DNA of 7,974 nucleotides from an uncultured Pseudomonadota bacterium (GTDB taxonomy: Bacteria; Desulfobacterota_B; Binatia; UBA9968). Shown piece after piece: positions 1 to 5,024 of this stretch. The stretch is from positions 1-7,974 of the forward strand of contig CAMLCX010000207.1 of NCBI GenBank assembly GCA_946478635.1. Direction: 5' to 3'. The notes under the pieces were generated by a model. That model ran no database searches and was not told the DNA's origin. It worked only from the letters and a program-made list of their open reading frames with translations. Within the stretch, counting starts at the first letter, position 1. Each line of letters opens with the position of its first letter. The translations under genes and the position numbers were made by a program.

Positions 1-133
1 GTCGAGTTTTTCTCGCAACAGTTATCTTTCCCATACGCAACCGACGATGCTGCTGTCAAGCCTAGCAGTGCAATCTCCACGGTCCAGCACGCCTGATTCC
101 AACCACACCGGCAAAACGAAATCAAAATCTGAA

Positions 134-193
134 CGACGAGTGAGTTCCCGGCGAAAGTAAAAATTTCCCGGCGCCTGTAATTTTTGTTGGCCG
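134..193. repeat. Three degenerate 20-bp tandem units
   Basis: Units at 134-153, 154-173 and 174-193 line up with a 20-bp period. The first two share an exact TTCCCGGCG (145-153 and 165-173). The second and third share a GTAA start followed by an A/T run and a GGC-containing end. Regularly spaced degenerate units of this length are known at the ends of some insertion sequences (IS21 family) and as protein-binding iterons. No transposase or replication gene is visible, so a decayed element end is only a guess and chance similarity is possible. Confidence 0.35.
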
Positions 194-235
194 AGTTGCA
201 ACCGGGTTCGGACAGGATTCCCTGCATGCGCCATC

Positions 236-264
236 TTGCGGCATGGCATGTTTGCTGCTCTAAG
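236..264 (+). promoter_or_regulatory. Possible sigma70-type promoter for the small exported protein
   Basis: TTGCGG at 236-241 and TCTAAG at 259-264 are separated by 17 bp, the ideal spacing. Matches to consensus are 3 of 6 and 4 of 6. Transcription would begin near 271, giving a leader of about 50 nt containing both AAGGAG sites. The boxes are weak and the call rests mainly on spacing and position. Confidence 0.25.
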
Positions 265-295
265 TCCGATCCGCCTAGGCAAGGAGACAGAATTA

Positions 296-340
296 ATGGG
301 AAAAAACACAAAGGAGAAAAAGGATGAACAGAATGGGTAA
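296..340 (+). CDS. Possible 14-residue upstream ORF overlapping the next gene
   Basis: An ATG at 296-298 follows AAGGAG (281-286) with a 9-nt spacer and opens a 14-codon frame, MGKNTKEKKDEQNG, ending at TAA 338-340. It is out of frame with the exported-protein gene and overlaps its first codons (324-340). The ribosome-binding site of the downstream gene (311-316) lies inside it. The arrangement would allow translational coupling or interference. The peptide is lysine- and glutamate-rich, partly because it reads through an A-rich ribosome-binding region, so it may be incidental. Confidence 0.25.
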   Translation: MGKNTKEKKDEQNG

Positions 341-758
341 ACTAACCAGTTTCAGGGGGGCGGTGGCCCTGGCGGCAATTTTGATAATGAATGGCGCCGC
401 ATTGGCCAAGAAGCCGGATGCTGGCGGCGTCCCCGCACAGCTATCGGCAGACCGCACCAGCGTTGATTTAAGTATCAATTATCAGTGCAATCCCGCGACC
501 ACGCTGAACGCCCAGGGTAGTTTGTCAGTTTACATTTTGCAGTCGGTTGGCCGCCTGATCAATATCGGAACGTATAACGCCAACTTGAGCTGCGGCACTG
601 GCTTGGTGACGGCCCAACCTGTAACCGTTGCGGCGATTGATGGCCTCTCGTTTCAGCCCGGCCCCGCCACGCTGATCTATCGCTTTACCACCCAAGATTC
701 AGTGAGCCTGATACCCACCGTGCAAGAAAGCGGTGCCAGACTCAACCTGCATCCGTAA
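324..758 (+). CDS. Small exported protein of unknown function
   Basis: This 144-residue protein begins with a Sec-type signal peptide: basic residues R3 and K6 with R11, a hydrophobic stretch around residues 13-22, and a likely signal peptidase I cut after ALA at residue 28. There is no lipobox cysteine. The mature part (about 116 residues) has no membrane segment. It is rich in Ser, Thr, Gln, Asn, Val and Leu in alternating patterns that suggest beta strands. It has exactly two cysteines, C55 and C90, which could form one disulfide in the periplasm or outside the cell. The start is supported by AAGGAG at 311-316 with a 7-nt spacer. The gene stands alone, followed 36 bp later by a hairpin. 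I do not recognise the family; a small beta-sandwich or Ig-like fold is only a guess. An overlapping 14-codon ORF precedes it. Confidence 0.8.
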   Translation: MNRMGKLTSFRGAVALAAILIMNGAALAKKPDAGGVPAQLSADRTSVDLSINYQCNPATTLNAQGSLSVYILQSVGRLINIGTYNANLSCGTGLVTAQPVTVAAIDGLSFQPGPATLIYRFTTQDSVSLIPTVQESGARLNLHP

Positions 759-794
759 ATCACCAGTCCAAAATTTAGCCTGCCTGGCGTCGCT

Positions 795-829
795 TCGGGT
801 GCAAAGGAGTTAAATCCCTTTGCACCCGA
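795..829 (+). terminator. Strong hairpin, possible terminator of the exported-protein gene
   Basis: Perfect 13-nt arms TCGGGTGCAAAGG (795-807) and CCTTTGCACCCGA (817-829) enclose a 9-nt loop, 36 bp after the stop codon. Outside a small internal loop, CGC 791-793 and GCG 832-834 can pair as well. The position fits transcription termination, but no T-run follows on either strand. It may instead be a stabilising 3' hairpin or a dispersed palindromic repeat. Confidence 0.45.
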
Positions 830-1140
830 TTGCGCTCGATCTTCCAAGTAGTAAAGCGGATGCATATCGCCCAGTTCGCTTTCGCTGTCCGGAGGTCACA
901 AAAGCCCAATAGGGTTTGCGTTCCCTTTTCAGAATAGTTTGACTCTTACTTTGGCGCATAGTACGTAACGGACTCGGCTGCCAATTTCTCTTCCTAACGA
1001 TTCATAAGGTACAAGGAACTACCTATGCGATTGAGTCCAAATCAAGAAAATAAGAACAGTTAAATTAGAACCGACGAGCAATCACGCAATCCCGGCGCAA
1101 CCGTCGGTCGCGAAAAAACGATTCATTGCCGAAGTAGTTT
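830..1140. other. Gene-free stretch upstream of the cyclic amidohydrolase
   Basis: About 310 bases hold no convincing gene, and by eye the part from about 880 on is richer in A and T than the flanking genes. A TTGACT at 939-944 resembles a -35 box, but nothing near the right spacing makes a good -10. A 12-codon frame (1025-1063, MRLSPNQENKNS) has AAGGA at 1013-1017 with a 7-nt spacer and could be a leader peptide or chance. A 7-bp inverted repeat, ACCGACG at 1070-1076 and CGTCGGT at 1102-1108, is a weak operator candidate. I recognise no riboswitch. Confidence 0.5.
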
Positions 1141-2577
1141 ATGGCTAAAACCACGGCGGACATAGTCTTCAAGAACGGCCTGATCGTCACGCCCTCGGGC
1201 GTCATCGAAGGCGGCGTCGCCGTCGTCGACGGCAGGATCGGCGCCGTGGGCAGCGATCAGTTCTTACCCGATGCGGAGCGTGTCATCGATTTGGCCGGCA
1301 GATATCTGCTTCCCGGCGCGATCGATCCCGAATGCCATCTGGGCGGTCATCGCGCGCTGGCCGACGACTTCCAGAGCGAGACCCGCGCGGCGGCGGCGGC
1401 CGGGGTGACGACCTGGGGTTTGCAACTCGTGAGTCTCGCGATTACCGGCGGCGCGGAAAACGTAAAGGGTCCCGCGGATATTCCGAACTTTACGCGGGCG
1501 ATGCCGATTTTCTACGAGGCGTCGAAAACTTCGGCGATCGATTTTTTTCTCACGCCGATCGTCAGCACCGACGAGCACGTCAAGGAAATTCCTTATCTGG
1601 CAAAGGAACACGGCATCAGTTCCTTCAAACTGCACCTGCAAATGCAGGGTCCCTGGAAATCTTCCTGGCCCGCTTACTTTTTTGACGACGGCAGCATTTA
1701 CTCGGTCTTTCAAGCGGTCGCCAAACTCGGCGCCCCGGCGATTGCCCTGCTCCATTGTGAAAACTGGGAAATCGCCCAGGTGCTGCAGAAACAATTGATC
1801 GACGCTGGCCGCACCGACATGGGCGCATGGGATGACCGCTCACCGGCGTTCACCGAAGCCGGTCACGCGCGGACCTATTTATATTACGCGCGAATTGCCG
1901 GGTGTCCGATCTACGTCGTTCACTGCACGACAACGGATACGGTGGCGGAAATCGAAAGAGCGAAAGCCGAAGGATTGACCGTCTACAGCGAGATCGGCAC
2001 GCACTACCTGGTCCTGCATAAGGATGCCTGGAAAATCAACGTCCCGCTCCGCGACCGCTCCACGCACGACGGGCTGTGGAGAGCCCTCGTATCGGGCGCC
2101 ATCGATTGCATCGGCAGCGATCATGTCGCCCACACGAGAACCCGCCAGTCCATGGAAACGGGAAATGTCTGGACCACCATCAGCGGTTTTCCATCACGGG
2201 TGGAAGGCATGCTGCCGATGATGCTGAGCGAAGGCGTTAACAAAGGAAGACTCTCGATCGAGCGCCTGGCTCAAGTCGCCAGCGAAAACCCCGCCCGCAT
2301 TTTTGGTCTCTACCCAAAAAAAGGCGCGATTATTCCCGGCGCCGATGCGGACCTGATCGTGGTCGATCTCAAACGGCGCGCAACGATCACCAAGGAACTC
2401 CTCCAAACGATCACCCCGTGGTCGGTTTACGAAGGTCGGGACGTCACCGGTTGGCCGGTCATGACACTTGTCCGCGGCAACGTTGTCATGGAATGGCCCG
2501 AGGACTCCCCCCGCGCTCAGGTCACTGGCGCTTCGCCAGGCCGCTATATCAGGCGCCAACTTGATTCTCCCGCTTGA
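1141..2577 (+). CDS. Dihydroorotase/hydantoinase-type cyclic amidohydrolase
   Basis: This 478-residue protein belongs to the cyclic amidohydrolases (dihydroorotase, D-hydantoinase, dihydropyrimidinase, allantoinase), cytoplasmic enzymes that open cyclic amides. Length and order fit the family: a small beta-rich N-terminal part (DIVFKNGLIV, residues 7-16), a metal-binding TIM barrel, then a C-terminal beta part (GAIIPGADADLIVVDL, 395-410). Visible family positions are the bridging lysine K163 in SSFKLH, H205 in LLHCEN, H261 in VVHCTTT and D327 in GSDH. The first metal motif is odd: DPECH (62-66) where DxHxH is usual, so E64 replaces the first histidine while H66 remains. The ring substrate cannot be told, and true dihydroorotase (pyrC) is not implied. 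The start is fixed by homology and an in-frame TAG at 1135-1137; only a weak GAAG lies upstream. It converges on a substrate-binding protein gene 70 bp away. Confidence 0.88.
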   Translation: MAKTTADIVFKNGLIVTPSGVIEGGVAVVDGRIGAVGSDQFLPDAERVIDLAGRYLLPGAIDPECHLGGHRALADDFQSETRAAAAAGVTTWGLQLVSLAITGGAENVKGPADIPNFTRAMPIFYEASKTSAIDFFLTPIVSTDEHVKEIPYLAKEHGISSFKLHLQMQGPWKSSWPAYFFDDGSIYSVFQAVAKLGAPAIALLHCENWEIAQVLQKQLIDAGRTDMGAWDDRSPAFTEAGHARTYLYYARIAGCPIYVVHCTTTDTVAEIERAKAEGLTVYSEIGTHYLVLHKDAWKINVPLRDRSTHDGLWRALVSGAIDCIGSDHVAHTRTRQSMETGNVWTTISGFPSRVEGMLPMMLSEGVNKGRLSIERLAQVASENPARIFGLYPKKGAIIPGADADLIVVDLKRRATITKELLQTITPWSVYEGRDVTGWPVMTLVRGNVVMEWPEDSPRAQVTGASPGRYIRRQLDSPA

Positions 2578-2598
2578 TCCCTGCCGTTCCCAGTGAAC

Positions 2599-2631
2599 CG
2601 CAAGCCGGGCTTGCGAGCGCAATTCGTGCGC
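2599..2631. terminator. Two small hairpins between convergent genes
   Basis: CGCAAGC (2599-2605) pairs with GCTTGCG (2609-2615) around CGG, and directly after it GCGCA (2617-2621) pairs with TGCGC (2627-2631). They fill much of the 70-bp gap between the converging amidohydrolase and substrate-binding protein genes, where a two-way terminator would be expected. No good T-run adjoins either stem, so termination would have to rely on something other than the classical intrinsic form. Confidence 0.35.
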
Positions 2632-2647
2632 CCAGGCTCTGCTTTGG

Positions 2648-3628
2648 TTATGGCTTCCAGCCTTTGCTTTTAAGATCGCCGCTCAATTTTTTTTGGATCG
2701 CAAAATCGAAGAATCTCTCCACTCCCGGCGCTTCTTTGATGCCTTGGGCTTGGAGAATCAGATCGAGAGCTTTTCGCTGGGCCTCCTCGCTGAGTCCTCC
2801 GTCGGTCGTCAAAGCGGGCCGGATGACATCGTAGCTTTTGGTCGCCATAGCGTCCGAGATCTTGACGTTGCGTGTAAGAGTCGCAATCGCTTCAGCGCGG
2901 TTTTCCCGCACCACCAAATGCCCTTTAAGCGTCGCCGCGATAAATTTTTCAACCAGATTGGGTTCCGCTTGAAGCATGCTCTCGCGAATCACGATACTGC
3001 CCGTCAGCTGCACCATGTCCTCCTTGGTGAAAGAAACCAGATTGCGCAGACCCGCGTCCTCGGCGGAAAAATTCCAAGGCATGGTGATCACCGTAGCATC
3101 AGTAGAACCTGCGGCTACCGAGACATAACGAACCGCATCCGCCCCGGTGTTGAGCAGGGTAACATCGCGGCCGACTTCCAAACCTTGCTTTTTAAGGAAC
3201 TCGCGCAACAAAGTTTCCGCGGCGCCCAGCCCGCTGGTGCCGATCTTTTTTCCTTTGAGCCCCTTGACGTCTCGGATTTCCGGCCTCGAGTAGAGCCAGA
3301 AGAGAGGCCTCTCGAAACTGGTAAATAGGACGCGCAGCGGGGCGCCGCGCAACGCCGCTGCGATGGCCGCGGTGGGCACAGAAGTAAAATCCACATTGCC
3401 GGCGATAAGCGCCAGGTTGCTGACGGGTGCCGGCATCATGATGAGCTGCACTTCCAAACCCTCATCCCGATACCAACCTCGCTCCCTTGCAACGTAGAAC
3501 GCCGCCTGGGTGATGTTATGGCCGGGAATACCGACCCTTACGGTCCGCGCCCGGGCCGGCTGGACGACACCAAGAATCACGATCATTGCGATGAAGATTA
3601 CTGCGTATCGATGGGGCGGATTCATCAT
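2648..3628 (-). CDS. ABC transporter substrate-binding protein, NMT1/SsuA/TauA-like
   Basis: This 326-residue periplasmic binding protein delivers a small organic solute to an ABC importer. A signal peptide has a hydrophobic core at about residues 9-22 and a probable cut after ARA at 27. The mature N-terminus shows the family pattern: a VGIPGHNITQAAFYVARERG stretch (32-51), then WYRDEGLEV (52-60), a GNVDFTSVPTAAI segment (77-89) and the second-lobe start LKGKKIGTSGLGAAETLL (124-141). The frame is open to an ATG at 3751, but that would add 41 basic residues ahead of the signal peptide and overlap the upstream gene, so I start at the ATG at 3628; the adjacent ATG at 3625 is equally possible. 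The amidohydrolase-2 gene lies 43 bp upstream on the same strand, suggesting one transcript. No permease or ATPase gene is in the window. Sulfonate, taurine, thiamine-precursor and aromatic ligands all occur in this superfamily, so the ligand is unknown. Confidence 0.88.
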   Translation of the reverse strand: MMNPPHRYAVIFIAMIVILGVVQPARARTVRVGIPGHNITQAAFYVARERGWYRDEGLEVQLIMMPAPVSNLALIAGNVDFTSVPTAAIAAALRGAPLRVLFTSFERPLFWLYSRPEIRDVKGLKGKKIGTSGLGAAETLLREFLKKQGLEVGRDVTLLNTGADAVRYVSVAAGSTDATVITMPWNFSAEDAGLRNLVSFTKEDMVQLTGSIVIRESMLQAEPNLVEKFIAATLKGHLVVRENRAEAIATLTRNVKISDAMATKSYDVIRPALTTDGGLSEEAQRKALDLILQAQGIKEAPGVERFFDFAIQKKLSGDLKSKGWKP

Positions 3629-3671
3629 TTTCCCTATTTTCCCTCGCTTGTTGGCTTTGCCGATCAAGGTT

Positions 3672-4838
3672 TTAGGGCGATCCGAAAAAATGGATCGGGT
3701 TGTCGTAGAGGATCTTGCGCTTTTGTTCCGCTGACAGATCGACGCGCTCAAGTATGCTCAGCGCGGCGTTTTCCCGCCCTTCGCCGTGGGGAAAGTCCGA
3801 AGAAAAAAGAATTTGGTTTTCGCCCAGCAGCGCGATCTCATGCGCCAGCATGGGGTCATCGGACTCGGGAGCAATGAAAATCCTGCCGCATTTGGCGTAA
3901 TCTTCGACTTCCTTTTGCGGCAGCGCAGCCGTCGTCGGCATGCGTCGCCGATTCACTTTGAGGTAATGCTCCATCCTGCCGAACATATAGAAGATCCACT
4001 CAGCGCCGAATTCCAGAAAGGCGACTCGTAGATTGGCATAACGGTCGAGCATTCGATTGCCGACAATGGCCACAAACGCCAGCTGTGCCGGCACCGCCTT
4101 GGCAATCATGTTGGCGTCCTGAATGGAATGGCAAAGATCTTGAAACGGTGGGTAACTCATTCCCATGTGTACGCAAAGCGGCAGCGACGTGCGCGCGAAC
4201 TCGTCCCATATCGGCGTAAAACTTCGATCGGAAAGAAGCCGCTCGCCGACGGTTCCAAATACCACAGCCGCGGATGCACCGAGTTGTTGCATCTCCTCCA
4301 AGGCCCTAAGTGCCTCTACTCCATCGCGCATCGGCAAAAGTCCGGCCCATCGCAGTCGTTGCGGCGCAGCCTTACACTGGCGGCCGACATAACGATTGTA
4401 CGATCGATACATCGCGGCCTCGAATCCGGGATCGGAAGTCATATGGGCATAGAGCGTGGACGGGAAAAGCATCTGAACATCGACAGCCATGCGTTCAAGA
4501 TTCTCGAGGCGCGCCTTGGGATTCGACAGGTCAAGACTCGCCAATGGAACGGGAAATTCACTTGAGCCGATCGCCGCTCGAGGTTTGCCCGGCGCGGGCT
4601 GAAACTCATCGAGCACCATTGCCGGAGTATTCGCGGACTGCGCTCCTGGGCCAAACGGGTGAGGTTCCAGACGACCATCCACATACCAACCCGTGTTCCA
4701 GTAACCGAGCCCGCTCTCATCGGATATGCGCACGGCGCGCGGGCGACGCGCCGCGAAATCCTCAGGCAAGTCGGTCCACATCCTGGGGCTCATCATCGTA
4801 TGCGCGTCGGCGTCAAAAATCCGGTAACCGTCAAGCAT
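3672..4838 (-). CDS. Amidohydrolase-2 family metal-dependent hydrolase or decarboxylase
   Basis: This 388-residue TIM-barrel protein resembles the amidohydrolase-2 (ACMSD-like) family, whose members hydrolyse or decarboxylate small carboxylated or ring compounds in the cytoplasm. Metal-site candidates are D11 and H13 in FDADAH (8-13), H224 in CVHMG (222-226) and D348 in SSDFPHGEG (346-354); E276 in LEFGAEW is a further family-like position. The C-terminal KILYDNPIHFFG (375-386) is typical of the family end. The motif is DxH rather than HxH. Known decarboxylases of the family, such as gamma-resorcylate decarboxylase, use an acidic residue plus His here, so decarboxylation is possible but unproved. 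A GTG at 4847 would add three residues, but GAGGAG overlaps it and sits 7-8 nt before the ATG at 4838, which I prefer. The binding protein gene follows after 43 bp; UPF0182 lies 186 bp upstream. Sure of family, not of substrate. Confidence 0.85.
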   Translation of the reverse strand: MLDGYRIFDADAHTMMSPRMWTDLPEDFAARRPRAVRISDESGLGYWNTGWYVDGRLEPHPFGPGAQSANTPAMVLDEFQPAPGKPRAAIGSSEFPVPLASLDLSNPKARLENLERMAVDVQMLFPSTLYAHMTSDPGFEAAMYRSYNRYVGRQCKAAPQRLRWAGLLPMRDGVEALRALEEMQQLGASAAVVFGTVGERLLSDRSFTPIWDEFARTSLPLCVHMGMSYPPFQDLCHSIQDANMIAKAVPAQLAFVAIVGNRMLDRYANLRVAFLEFGAEWIFYMFGRMEHYLKVNRRRMPTTAALPQKEVEDYAKCGRIFIAPESDDPMLAHEIALLGENQILFSSDFPHGEGRENAALSILERVDLSAEQKRKILYDNPIHFFGSP

Positions 4839-4846
4839 TGTTATCA

Positions 4847-4852
4847 CTCCTC
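4847..4852 (-). promoter_or_regulatory. Ribosome-binding site that decides the amidohydrolase start
   Basis: On the minus strand GAGGAG ends 8 nt before the ATG at 4838 and overlaps the alternative in-frame GTG at 4847-4845. The spacing supports ATG and makes GTG unlikely. An ATG at 4857 also opens an 8-codon out-of-frame mini-ORF (MTRSDNNA) that spans this site and overlaps the gene start, much like the arrangement before the exported-protein gene. Confidence 0.6.
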
Positions 4853-4923
4853 GTCATGTTGAAATATCTGGACAAGCTTTTGGCCGGAACTCAAATCGAA
4901 CGCGGGCCCCCATTCGCGCCACG

Positions 4924-4953
4924 AAAAAATGTGCCCGCCAGGCTCTCGGCCAC
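4924..4953 (-). terminator. Weak intrinsic terminator candidate after UPF0182
   Basis: Read on the minus strand, GTGGCC pairs with GGC and CAC across a 3-nt GGG bulge and an 8-nt loop, and the stem is followed by A and six T (plus-strand A-run 4924-4929). It lies about 70 bp after the UPF0182 stop and before the amidohydrolase gene. The stem is short and bulged, so termination may be partial. If real, it separates UPF0182 from the two downstream genes. Confidence 0.35.
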
Positions 4954-5024
4954 GAGCAACTGGATGACCCGCGCTCGCTCTTCCTACCTGCGGGGCACGC
5001 TCGCCAAAATGCGGCATCACGGCG

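Larger units (their letters stand above)
1..323. other. Gene-free left flank and leader of the first gene
   Basis: I find no convincing gene here. The only long reading frame is a minus-strand frame at 22-309 whose product is rich in Arg and Cys, lacks a recognisable domain and runs through the leader of the downstream gene, so I treat it as chance. The stretch holds a short set of degenerate 20-bp repeats (134-193), a possible promoter (236-264) and two AAGGAG ribosome-binding sequences 30 bp apart (281-286 and 311-316). Any gene to the left lies outside the window. Confidence 0.6.

Noticed and set aside
22..309. 95-codon minus-strand reading frame in the left flank
   Set aside because: Arg- and Cys-rich product with no recognisable domain, antisense to the promoter and leader of a real gene and crossing the periodic repeats.
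830..1140. Possible riboswitch or structured RNA in the long leader
   Set aside because: I looked for cyclic-di-GMP and other common riboswitch cores and found no convincing consensus elements.
2693..3328. 211-codon plus-strand frame antisense to the binding protein
   Set aside because: The opposite strand carries clear family motifs; this frame shows none.
3626..3751. N-terminal extension of the binding protein from the ATG at 3751
   Set aside because: It would place 41 basic residues before a clear signal peptide and overlap the 3' end of the upstream gene by about 80 bases.
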